Origin: DATGMP01 sp035293565 | GTDB lineage: Bacteria; Pseudomonadota; Alphaproteobacteria; BOG-932; Roseiterribacteraceae | Assembly (NCBI GenBank): GCA_035293565.1 | Contig: DATGMP010000114.1 | Location: 1-10,906 of the forward strand | Length of the DNA: 10,906 nucleotides | Direction of reading: 5' to 3' | Part shown: piece by piece, positions 1-6,406 of the stretch | Layout of the letters: each line of letters begins with the position of its first letter | How positions within the stretch are numbered: position 1 is the stretch's first letter | The notes under the pieces: generated by a model | Databases searched by the model: none | Seen by the model: the letters and a program-made list of their open reading frames with translations, nothing else | Told to the model about the DNA's origin: nothing | Translations under genes and position numbers: made by a program

Positions 1-300
1 GCGCACCGCCTTGGCGATGCGCGAAAAGGCGAGCGCCACGTCGACATCGTGGAAGGGCTCCTGCAGCATCTGCGACAGCAGCAATCCGCGGGCGTAGCGA
101 TCGAGCCTTTCGGCGATCCCCATGCCGTAGCGGCGGAGCCAGCCCAGGCTCTCCAGCTGATCGGCCCGCATGCCCTCCTCGATGCCGTCGAGCGGGCCCT
201 TGCGTTCCCGTGCGGGCGCAGCTTCGCCGGCGGGCTTGTCGAGAGGCCGATCCTCCCGGGCAGGTCCGTCGGGGCTGGGGTCTTGGGCGAGCGGGTTCAT
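1..300 (-). CDS. Hypothetical protein, N-terminal part, cut by the window edge
   Basis: An open minus-strand frame begins with ATG at 300 (protein start MNPLAQDPSPDGPARED) and runs 100 codons to the left edge without a stop, so the C-terminus is missing. The first ~40 residues are rich in Pro, Asp, Glu and Ala and look disordered. From about residue 40 the chain turns into amphipathic helices (QLESLGWLRRYGMGIAERL, then LLLSQMLQEPFHDVDVALAF). I see no signal peptide, membrane segment or catalytic motif, and I do not recognise the family. A second open frame on the same strand is Arg/Gly/Pro-rich and looks like a shadow; this frame has the normal composition. No clear Shine-Dalgarno precedes the ATG. 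A LexA-type box lies 10 bases upstream, so SOS control is likely. It is divergent from the flavin reductase at 517. Confidence 0.6.
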   Translation of the reverse strand, partial: MNPLAQDPSPDGPAREDRPLDKPAGEAAPARERKGPLDGIEEGMRADQLESLGWLRRYGMGIAERLDRYARGLLLSQMLQEPFHDVDVALAFSRIAKAVR

Positions 301-310
301 GGCCAGACAA

Positions 311-335
311 GAACATAAATAGAACAAAAAGTCAA
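311..335 (-). promoter_or_regulatory. LexA (SOS) box with a -35-like element
   Basis: Read on the minus strand, 325-311 is GTTCTATTTATGTTC, an exact GTTC-N7-GTTC direct repeat. That is the established alphaproteobacterial LexA site (it differs from the CTGT-N8-ACAG palindrome of Escherichia coli). TTGACT at 335-330 lies just upstream, giving TTGACTTTTTGTTC, so the box would overlap the promoter between -35 and -10. No good -10 is visible at 17 bp. The box ends 10 bases before the ATG at 300. It therefore most probably represses the minus-strand gene; an effect on the divergent gene at 517 is less likely because of the distance. Confidence 0.7.
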
Positions 336-338
336 GAG

Positions 339-409
339 GAACCGCCAAGACGCCAAGGGCGCCAAGCAGACTCGATCAATTCTTGGCGGGCTTGGCGGCT
401 TGGCGGTTC
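339..409. repeat. Long palindromic repeat of CGCCAAG units (stem-loop)
   Basis: The left arm (339-366) and right arm (382-409) are inverted copies of 28 bases that match at 25 positions, with a 15-base loop (367-381). Each arm carries three CGCCAAG (or CTTGGCG) units at 8-9-base spacing: 343-349, 351-357 and 360-366 on the left. The element sits between two divergent genes, so it is unlikely to be a simple terminator. It resembles the dispersed CTTGGCG-type intergenic repeats I recall from many bacterial genomes; that resemblance is from memory, not a search. Confidence 0.75.
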
Positions 410-425
410 AAAAGGACAGGCCGCC

Positions 426-443
426 ACGGCATGTCGATGCCGT
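426..443. repeat. Small perfect hairpin
   Basis: ACGGCAT (426-432) and ATGCCGT (437-443) are perfect inverted copies around the four-base loop GTCG. It lies between the long palindrome and the ATCTGTG repeat, about 75 bases upstream of the flavin reductase start. It could be part of the composite repeat, an operator, or chance; nothing decides between these. Confidence 0.4.
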
Positions 444-450
444 CGGCTCG

Positions 451-481
451 CATCTATGCAAATCTGTGTAATCTGTGGTTT
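451..481. repeat. ATCTGTG tandem repeat element
   Basis: The stretch contains two AATCTGTG copies nine bases apart (461-468 and 470-477), followed by GTTT and preceded by CATCTATGCA. The pattern matches a dispersed intergenic repeat I recall from unrelated bacteria. A GTG at 475 inside it opens the frame of the downstream flavin reductase, but is probably not the true start. Confidence 0.5.
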
Positions 482-516
482 CGGTACTCAGTCTCATCAC
501 GCCTTCCAGGACCCCA

Positions 517-1656
517 ATGAACAGCGCCGTCACGCCGCTCTTTCAGCCGCTCTCAGTGAGAAGCCTTACGCTTCGTAATCGGATCGTGATGTCGGCGATG
601 ACTCGCAGCTTCTCGCCGGGCGGCGTGCCGGGCGACGACGTTGCGACGTATTACGGGCGTCGGGCCGCGAATGAGGTTGGCCTCATTTTGACCGAAGGCG
701 TCGGCGTCGATGATGCGGCTGCGCTCGACAACCCGCGAATCCCGGTGATGCATGGCGAGGCGGCGCTTGCAGGTTGGAGGCGCGTCACCGAGCGCGTGCA
801 TGCCGCTGGCGGGCTCATCTTTCCGCAGCTGTGGCACCAAGGCGTGTTGCGCGACGCGCGCATCGCAGCCAACCCCGCGCTGTCCAATCGGAGTCCCTCC
901 GGTATTTCCGGCCCGATCGGGCAGACCTCGCTGACTCCCGAATTTCTCGAAACCATTCGGGCGCCGATTGCCGCCTTGACGGAAGAGCAGGTGGCCGATC
1001 TCGTCGCCGCCTTCGCACGGTCGGCCGGATTTGCGATGGAGGCAGGCTTCGATGGAATCGCGCTGCATGGCGGTCACGGCTATCTGATCGACAGCTTTCT
1101 CTGGGGCGGAACAAACCGGCGAACGGACCGCTATGGCGGCGACCATGTCGGCCGCACCCGGTTCGTGGTCGAGTTGGTGAGGGCGATCCGCGCCGTTATC
1201 GGTCCCGATCGGCCGATCCTGCTGCGCTTCTCACAGCACAAGCAGCAGGATTATCTCGCGCGTCTCGCCGAGACGCCGCAGCAGCTGGGCGAGATCCTGG
1301 CGCCAATCGCCGATGCCGGCGTCGACATATTCGATGCGAGCGCGCGGCGCTTCTGGATTCCCGCCTTCGAAGGATCGGATCTCAACCTCGCGGGCTGGGC
1401 CAAGAAGCTGACGGGAAAGATCGCGATGGCGGTGGGCAGCGTCGGTCTCGGCGCAAGCCTCGAAGAATCGTTTGCAAGCGGCGAGGCGAAGATCCTCGAC
1501 AATATCCCGATGCTGATGGAGCGGTTCAACCGCGGCGATTTCGATCTCGTCGCCGTCGGCCGCGCGATCTTGGCCGACCCGGCCTGGGTCCGGCATCTGC
1601 GCGACGACGGGCCACGCGTGGCTTTTGAAAAAGCGATGCTGGGACGGTTGGAGTAA
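517..1656 (+). CDS. Old Yellow Enzyme-family NADH:flavin oxidoreductase
   Basis: This is an FMN-dependent TIM-barrel ene-reductase that should reduce activated C=C bonds such as enones, using NAD(P)H, in the cytosol. Visible motifs: the FMN-contacting MTRS (residues 28-31), QLWH (104-107), the active-site signature HGGHGYLID (H184, H187, Y189) followed by NRRTDRYGG (200-208), and a C-terminal VAVGRAILADPAWV phosphate-binding segment. The H-x-x-H pair resembles pentaerythritol tetranitrate reductase rather than the H-x-x-N of yeast OYE. The length (379 aa) is normal for the family. I chose ATG 517 because homology-like sequence (TPLFQPLSVRSLTLRNRIV) begins right after it; an upstream GTG at 475 lies in a repeat. 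The Shine-Dalgarno is weak (AGGA, 508-511). It is separate from the downstream operon but may act on an enone intermediate of that pathway. The substrate is unknown. Confidence 0.92.
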   Translation: MNSAVTPLFQPLSVRSLTLRNRIVMSAMTRSFSPGGVPGDDVATYYGRRAANEVGLILTEGVGVDDAAALDNPRIPVMHGEAALAGWRRVTERVHAAGGLIFPQLWHQGVLRDARIAANPALSNRSPSGISGPIGQTSLTPEFLETIRAPIAALTEEQVADLVAAFARSAGFAMEAGFDGIALHGGHGYLIDSFLWGGTNRRTDRYGGDHVGRTRFVVELVRAIRAVIGPDRPILLRFSQHKQQDYLARLAETPQQLGEILAPIADAGVDIFDASARRFWIPAFEGSDLNLAGWAKKLTGKIAMAVGSVGLGASLEESFASGEAKILDNIPMLMERFNRGDFDLVAVGRAILADPAWVRHLRDDGPRVAFEKAMLGRLE

Positions 1657-1667
1657 GAAGGCCGACA

Positions 1668-1800
1668 GCCCTCCCGCGCTTCAGGGGGAGAGCGCAGGGT
1701 GAGGTGGGCGCCGCCGCCTTCTCGCCGGCACCGCGCAAGCCGCGCCGCCCCAACCTCATCCCGACCCTCCCACGCCCCCAAGGAAGGCGCCGGAGAGGGA
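1668..1800. repeat. Imperfect palindromic intergenic repeat
   Basis: The left arm (about 1668-1710, containing CAGGGGGAGAG and AGGGTGAGGTGGG) and the right arm (about 1746-1800, whose complement contains GGAGGGTCGGGATGAGG) are imperfect inverted copies around a GC-rich centre. The composition (CCCTC, GGGAG, GGTGAGG) resembles the common proteobacterial intergenic repeats that flank operons. It starts 12 bases after the flavin reductase stop and could work as a terminator, although no T-run follows. Confidence 0.55.
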
Positions 1801-1808
1801 ATCCACCC

Positions 1809-1855
1809 TTGACTTAGCTCCGCCGCCGGACAATTCTGCCCAAGCGCTTGCTTGG
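1809..1855 (+). promoter_or_regulatory. Candidate promoter and TetR-type operator of the catabolic operon
   Basis: TTGACT at 1809-1814 is a plausible -35; the matching -10 is poor (around CAATTCT, 1831-1837). Just downstream, CCAAGC (1840-1845) and GCTTGG (1850-1855) are perfect inverted arms around GCTT, and CAAGCGCTTG (1841-1850) is itself a perfect palindrome. The site lies 35 bases before the first operon gene, a typical place for a repressor. It closely resembles the KstR2 (TetR family) consensus as I remember it, AnCAAGnnCTTGnT, differing at one fixed position. No regulator gene is in the window. Confidence 0.5.
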
Positions 1856-1889
1856 TAGGCGAGCGGATCGAAACAGGGACGGCAGGTCG

Positions 1890-2966
1890 ATGGCGAAGCG
1901 AAATTTCGGGATTTTCTATGAGGTTGCGGTCCGTGGACGAACCTCCGAGATCGAGAGCCGGATGTTTCACAATGTGTTGAAACAGATCGATTTCGCCGAT
2001 TCGCTGGGTTATGACGCGGCCTGGTTCGTCGAGCATCATTTCACCCGCGGCTTCTCGCATTCCTCGGCCCCCGACCTGATGCTGGCGGCGGCTGCGCGCA
2101 CCACCAAAAACATCAAGCTGGGCCTGGGCGTCGTGCTGCTGCCCTTCTTGTCGCCGATTAGAGTGGCGGAGCGCGTGTCGACGCTCGACATCATTTCGAA
2201 CGGACGGGTCCTGTTCGGCACCGGGCGCGGCGCATCCCCCATCGAGTACCAGGCCTTCCGGCGGCCCTTCGAGCAGAGCCGGCATATCTGGGAAGATCAT
2301 CTCGACGCGGTGCTGGAAATCTTCTCGGCCGACGGCCAGGAAGTCACGCGCGAAGGAACTTATTATCAGATACCCGGCGTCTCGGTGCTGCCGCGGCCGA
2401 TTCAGAAGCCTTACCCGGAGGTCTGGGTCGCATCGACCAGCCTGGACGGCTTCATGGCCGCCGCCGAGCGCGGCTATCACCTGCTCTGCATGCCGATCCT
2501 GAAGGGCCTCGACGGGCTCGCCGAGGATGTCGCCAAATACAAAGCGAAGCTCGCCGAGAATGGCTTCGATCCCACGACGCGGCGCGTCGCGATGATGGTG
2601 CCTTGGTACGTCATGAAAGAGGGCGAAACCGAAATCGAAGACGTGGTCAGCGCCTTCATGTGGTACATCCGCCGCCAAGTGAATCTCGTGGCGCCCCCCG
2701 ATTATCGCGACGCGCGCCATGCCACCTACAAGGTGTTCGGCCAGCTCGCCGCGGGCATGTCGGAAGAGAAGGCGTTGCAGGAGCTGACCGCCAATCGCAT
2801 GATCGTGCTGGACGGCGTCGAGGGGTCCAGGAAGGCGCTCGAGGATTTCTTCGCGGCCGGCGCGACCGATCTGATCGGCCAGTTCGAAGTCGGCGGCATC
2901 CCGCATGAGCGCACACTCTGGGCGATGCAATCCTTCGCGCGCGACGTCGCAGGATTCGCAAAATGA
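1890..2966 (+). CDS. LLM-class flavin-dependent monooxygenase (copy 1)
   Basis: A bacterial luciferase-like TIM-barrel enzyme expected to use reduced flavin and O2 to oxygenate an organic substrate. Visible features: the N-terminal strand MAKRNFGIFYEV, the family signature AAWFVEHHF (residues 43-51), the LGLGVVLLPFLSPIRVAER segment after residue 77, and NGRVLFGTGRGASPIEY (104-120), which usually shapes the flavin phosphate site. The length, 358 aa, is standard. ATG 1890 is preferred over a TTG at 1848 because the conserved strand begins there and AGGGA (1875-1879) plus GGCAGG precede it. It is the first gene of the operon; its stop overlaps the next start as ATGA (2963-2966). No flavin reductase is visible nearby, so FMNH2 must come from elsewhere. 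F420 use cannot be excluded from sequence alone, though it is less expected here. Confidence 0.88.
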   Translation: MAKRNFGIFYEVAVRGRTSEIESRMFHNVLKQIDFADSLGYDAAWFVEHHFTRGFSHSSAPDLMLAAAARTTKNIKLGLGVVLLPFLSPIRVAERVSTLDIISNGRVLFGTGRGASPIEYQAFRRPFEQSRHIWEDHLDAVLEIFSADGQEVTREGTYYQIPGVSVLPRPIQKPYPEVWVASTSLDGFMAAAERGYHLLCMPILKGLDGLAEDVAKYKAKLAENGFDPTTRRVAMMVPWYVMKEGETEIEDVVSAFMWYIRRQVNLVAPPDYRDARHATYKVFGQLAAGMSEEKALQELTANRMIVLDGVEGSRKALEDFFAAGATDLIGQFEVGGIPHERTLWAMQSFARDVAGFAK

Positions 2967-4054
2967 AATGGCTCGATCGCGCGCGGCTGGCCAAGGCGGC
3001 TCCGCCGACGCAGGGCGCATTGCTTTTCGCTGGAGAACCGGCCGACGCGGCCTTGCCGCTGCTCGGATCCGAAATCGAGGCGATGCAGGCGCTGTCGCGG
3101 AAGACATTCGAGAGGGCGGGCGTCGCGAAGAATGATCGGGTGCTGTTGGCCGTTTCGCGGCCGGGCTCGCCCGCGGTCGAGCTTCTGGCTCAGTCGGTGG
3201 CGCCGATCGCGTCCGGCGTTGCGATCACGGGTCCGAAGGGCAGGCTCAGGCTTCTCACCACCATCCGCAATCTGAAGCCGACGATGCTGGTCACGACGCC
3301 TTGCGGCGCGGCGGACTTCCTGGCGCGGCTCTATATGGAATTCAACGTCGATCCGGTCGAGCTCGACCTGCGCAAGATCGTGCTGGTCGGCGAGATCGCG
3401 TCGCGGGGAGTCGCGAAGCGCGTTGCGAAGGAGTTCGAGGCCGATCTTTCGGAGATCTATTGCGATCCGATCTTCGGCGCCGCGCTCGCCTGGCGCAAAG
3501 GCGGAAATTGGGAAGCCGCCGAGCCGGGATCGCTGGGGTTGGCTGATCCCGCCGACGACGAGATTCGCGCCGAGCGGATTTCCGGCGGCGCATCGAGACC
3601 GCTCGAGCTCGTGCTGCGGCCGTCCTGGTCCGCCGCGCTTGCCGATACGGCGATTCGCACCGGGGAGATAATTGCGGGCGATCCGGGCGACGCCGGGCTG
3701 TTCAATCATACCGTGGGCGAACATGTGCTCGTGCGCGGGCAATGGGTTTCGCTGCCGCTGCTGCGCAGGCAATTGGCGCTGATCGACGGCATCGCAGGCT
3801 GGGAGCTCGAGATCGATCGCGGCGACCGCAGCCTCGACAGCGCGGTGCTGAAGATCCGGTTCGAACGCGAGACGCTCGTGCAGAATCCGATGTGGAAGGG
3901 GCGCATTCAGCAGGCGGTTGCCGCCGCGACGCCCGTCCATGTCGATGTCACGACCGAACTGGCTGATCCGGAATCGCCCAAGCCGAAAGAGACGGTGAGC
4001 GATCTGCGTGGTCATCATCTGGGCGTCGATCGCGCCCGTCCGGCGTCGTCGTGA
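2963..4054 (+). CDS. PaaK-like (ANL superfamily) protein lacking the ATP-binding loop
   Basis: The 363-aa protein resembles phenylacetate-CoA ligase (PaaK)-type adenylating enzymes from just after the P-loop onward. LSRKTFERAGVAKNDRVLLAV (from residue 44), TTPCGAADFLARLYMEFNVDP (111-131) and KEFEADLSEIYCDPIFG (156-172) follow the PaaK order. The C-terminal small domain (HVLVRGQWVSLPLLRRQL, 254-271) matches the PaaK ILIRGVNVFPS region. Key residues are missing: where PaaK has SSGTTGKP this protein has FAGEPADAAL (22-31), and the YGLSE motif is replaced by YCDPIFG. PaaK is about 430 aa, so the N-terminal part is much reduced. It may be a non-adenylating pseudoenzyme, for example a partner or acyl-CoA-binding subunit. 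The reading frame is intact, with 4-bp overlaps at both ends, so it is unlikely to be a decaying pseudogene. The family assignment is by eye. Confidence 0.65.
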   Translation: MKWLDRARLAKAAPPTQGALLFAGEPADAALPLLGSEIEAMQALSRKTFERAGVAKNDRVLLAVSRPGSPAVELLAQSVAPIASGVAITGPKGRLRLLTTIRNLKPTMLVTTPCGAADFLARLYMEFNVDPVELDLRKIVLVGEIASRGVAKRVAKEFEADLSEIYCDPIFGAALAWRKGGNWEAAEPGSLGLADPADDEIRAERISGGASRPLELVLRPSWSAALADTAIRTGEIIAGDPGDAGLFNHTVGEHVLVRGQWVSLPLLRRQLALIDGIAGWELEIDRGDRSLDSAVLKIRFERETLVQNPMWKGRIQQAVAAATPVHVDVTTELADPESPKPKETVSDLRGHHLGVDRARPASS

Positions 4055-4752
4055 GCGCGGTCGTCCTCACCGGAGCCGGCGGCGGCATCGGCCGCGCGAT
4101 CGCCGAGCGCCTGGCTCGCGATGGACGCGAAGTCGTCGGGATCGATCTCCGATTCGCGGACGATCATCCCCATCTTGCGGACGCCGTCTCGCAGGATATC
4201 ACCGACGGCGCCGGCCTTCGCGCAGCGCTCATGAAGATCGCGGGCGAGCGCAAAGTCACGGGACTCGTCAATTGCGCCGGTATCTCGCGGGTGGGAAGGT
4301 TCGTCGAAGAAGACGAGGCGTGGTGGCGCAAGCTCGTCGAGATCAATTTCATGGCGCCGCTCGTCGCCTGCCACGCTTTGATCCCGGCAATGATCGACAA
4401 TGGCGGCGGCGCGATCGTCAACATCACCTCCGATTCCAGCCGCGCCGGCGCGGCGGGCGAGGCGGTCTATTCCGGCACCAAGGGCGGTCTCGCGGCCTTC
4501 TCGAAGAGCCTCGCGCAGGAAGTCGGGCGGTTCAAGGTGACGGTCAATTGCGTATCGCCGGGCGCGATCGAGACGCCGATGTCGGCGCCGAACGCCGAGC
4601 TGATGACCAGGCTCGTGAAGAAGATTCCGATGAAGCGCGTCGGATATCCGGACGACGTGGCGCGCGCCGTGGCCTTCCTGCTGTCGCCGGAGGCCGATTA
4701 CATCACCGGCCAGATTTTGAGCGTCAGCGGCGGGCTGACGATGGTGGATTAG
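4051..4752 (+). CDS. Short-chain dehydrogenase/reductase (SDR), FabG-like
   Basis: A classical 233-aa SDR that should oxidise a hydroxyl to a ketone, or the reverse, with NAD(H). The Rossmann signature TGAGGGIG is at residues 7-14; Asp32 at the end of the second strand (GIDLRF) favours NAD over NADP; NCAG is at 74-77; the catalytic set N99, S127, Y140, K144 is complete (NITS, then YSGTK). The SPGAIETPM and C-terminal GQILSVSGG segments are family-typical. The start is GTG at 4051, overlapping the previous stop as GTGA; the TGAG strand begins six residues in, so no earlier start is needed. The context suggests it acts on a CoA-linked hydroxy intermediate made by the monooxygenases or a hydratase; that is inference. 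Confidence 0.92.
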   Translation: MSAVVLTGAGGGIGRAIAERLARDGREVVGIDLRFADDHPHLADAVSQDITDGAGLRAALMKIAGERKVTGLVNCAGISRVGRFVEEDEAWWRKLVEINFMAPLVACHALIPAMIDNGGGAIVNITSDSSRAGAAGEAVYSGTKGGLAAFSKSLAQEVGRFKVTVNCVSPGAIETPMSAPNAELMTRLVKKIPMKRVGYPDDVARAVAFLLSPEADYITGQILSVSGGLTMVD

Positions 4753-4761
4753 GGGCGGGTC

Positions 4762-6393
4762 ATGGAATTCGCGCCGATGCCGCACTGGGAGACGCTAGGC
4801 CGGATGCTTTCCGACATCGCCGGGCGGCATCCGGACCGGGTTGCGGTGATCGATGGCGATCGTTCATTGACCTATGGCGACCTGCATCAGAAGGTGCGGG
4901 CCCTCGCCGGGGCCTTGATCGCCGCGGGGCTGGAGAAGGACGATCTCGTTACCTGCTGGGCGCCCAATAGCTGGCGCTGGGTCGTGCTGGCCCATGCGGT
5001 GTGGCGCGCGGGCGGGATCATGGTCCCGATCTCCAGCCGCCTGAAGCTTTTCGAGGCCGGCCCGCTGCTGGAAAAGACGCAAGCGAAATTCCTCTTTACC
5101 GTCGGCGAGTGCGCGGGTCAGCATTTCATCGACGAGCTCGAGAGAGCTTATGGTCCGGCGGCAGGCGATACACCCTTCGCGAAGCTGCCGTCGCTCCGCC
5201 ATCTCGTGCGGCTGGATGTGGACTACACGGTGGGCGGCGAGGGCGAGGGATTCGCCGATTTCGGCGATCACGGTCTCGGTGTTTCGGATGCGGATCTCGA
5301 TGCGCGCGAGCGGCTGATCCAGCCGGGTGACGTTTGCGAGGTGATGTTCACCTCCGGCACGACCGGCGTGCCGAAGGGGGTGCAGCTCGATCATGCGCAG
5401 CTCATGCGCGCCTATTGGGCCTGGACAGGGTTGGGCGGGCTCGAACCCAGCGACAATTATCTCGTCATCACGCCTTTCTCGCATGGCTTCGGCCTCAATG
5501 CCGGCGTGATCGCGAGCGCGCTGCGCTGCATGTGCATGGTGTTGCTCGATATATTCGACCCGACGCGGGCGCTCGACCTAATTCGGCGGCACGGGGTGAC
5601 GGTTGTCGCCGGTCCGCCCAATCTCTTCGCGCGCATCATGGATCTGCCCGGCGTCGTAGAGAATCCGCCGAGATCGCCGCGTGTCGCCTTCATCGGCGCC
5701 GCCACCGTGCCGGTCGAGATCCTGAAGCGCGTCCAGTCCGTGCTCGGCATTCATCGCGTGATCAACGCCTATGGGCTGATGGAGGCCTGCGTGGTCTCGC
5801 AGACGCGGGCGGATGACGACCAGGAGGTGATCTCGACGACGACCGGGCGCGCGCTTCCCGATGTCGAGGTGCGCATCGTCGACGATGCCGGACAGGATGT
5901 GCGCGACGGGCAGGCCGGCGAAATCCTGGTGCGCGGCTACGGCATCATGAAGGGCTATTGGCAGGACGAGCGCCAGACGCGCGAGTCGATGACAGCCGAC
6001 GGCTTCTTCCGCACCGGCGATATCGGCGTGCGCGACGATCGCGGCAACATCCGGATCGTCGACCGCAAGAAGGACATGTTCATCTGCGGCGGCTTCAATG
6101 CCTATCCGGCCGAGATCGAGGATCTGCTGCTGCGCATGGGCGGAATCTCCGCCGTGTCGGTCGTCGGCGTGCCCGATGCCGAGCGTGGCGAAGTGCCCGT
6201 GGCCTATGTCGTCCCGGCCGCCGGTTCAGGCGTCGATCCTGACCGTGTGATCGGTTGGGCCAGGGCCAATCTAGCCAGCTACAAGGTCCCGCGCCGGGTC
6301 TATCTGCGCGAGGCGCTGCCGCTCAATGGAAACGGAAAGGTGATGAAAGATGTACTCCGTCGAGACGCCGTCGATGATCGCCTCTCCGGCTAA
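4762..6393 (+). CDS. Acyl-CoA ligase (AMP-dependent synthetase, class I ANL)
   Basis: A complete 543-aa adenylate-forming ligase that should activate a carboxylic acid with ATP and then transfer it to CoA. All core motifs are present: P-loop MFTSGTTGVPKGV (about 195-207), the NAYGLMEA aromatic motif, FRTGDIG, the hinge DRKKDMFICGGFNAYPAEIE (starting about 434), and NGNGKVMKDVLR with catalytic Lys about 526. The overall look is of medium- or cyclic-acid CoA ligases, with some FadD3-like character, but the substrate pocket cannot be read reliably. The start ATG 4762 follows the SDR stop by nine bases, and AGGGGCGGG (4751-4759) is its Shine-Dalgarno. It is probably the entry enzyme, or a mid-pathway reactivation enzyme, of this operon. 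Confidence 0.92.
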   Translation: MEFAPMPHWETLGRMLSDIAGRHPDRVAVIDGDRSLTYGDLHQKVRALAGALIAAGLEKDDLVTCWAPNSWRWVVLAHAVWRAGGIMVPISSRLKLFEAGPLLEKTQAKFLFTVGECAGQHFIDELERAYGPAAGDTPFAKLPSLRHLVRLDVDYTVGGEGEGFADFGDHGLGVSDADLDARERLIQPGDVCEVMFTSGTTGVPKGVQLDHAQLMRAYWAWTGLGGLEPSDNYLVITPFSHGFGLNAGVIASALRCMCMVLLDIFDPTRALDLIRRHGVTVVAGPPNLFARIMDLPGVVENPPRSPRVAFIGAATVPVEILKRVQSVLGIHRVINAYGLMEACVVSQTRADDDQEVISTTTGRALPDVEVRIVDDAGQDVRDGQAGEILVRGYGIMKGYWQDERQTRESMTADGFFRTGDIGVRDDRGNIRIVDRKKDMFICGGFNAYPAEIEDLLLRMGGISAVSVVGVPDAERGEVPVAYVVPAAGSGVDPDRVIGWARANLASYKVPRRVYLREALPLNGNGKVMKDVLRRDAVDDRLSG

Positions 6394-6399
6394 AAGGAG
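6394..6399 (+). promoter_or_regulatory. Strong ribosome binding site fixing a GTG start
   Basis: AAGGAG directly follows the ligase stop (TAA, 6391-6393) and lies seven bases before GTG 6407. This decides the start of the second LLM monooxygenase against an in-frame ATG at 6350 that would overlap the ligase by 44 bases. Confidence 0.8.
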
Positions 6400-6406
6400 C
6401 AAAGCC

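Noticed and set aside
49..318. A plus-strand 89-codon frame at the left end
   Set aside because: The minus-strand frame here has a LexA-type promoter and a more protein-like composition; the plus frame crosses that promoter.
339..409. The CGCCAAG/CTTGGCG arrays as a CRISPR array
   Set aside because: The units are only 7-9 bases long with no spacers and are arranged as a palindrome, not as repeats with regular unique spacers.
475..516. A GTG-initiated N-terminal extension of the flavin reductase
   Set aside because: The GTG lies in the ATCTGTG repeat, the 14 extra residues look unlike the family, and ATG 517 starts just before the conserved strand.
1251..3107. A 618-codon open frame on the minus strand across the flavin reductase and first LLM gene
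   Set aside because: It is antisense to two genes with clear family motifs, its product is Arg/Ala/Pro-rich without recognisable motifs, and long antisense frames are expected in GC-rich coding DNA.
2726..4018. A 430-codon minus-strand frame opposite the PaaK-like gene
   Set aside because: Its composition is that of a shadow frame, and the plus-strand frame has family-like segments and 4-bp overlaps with its neighbours.
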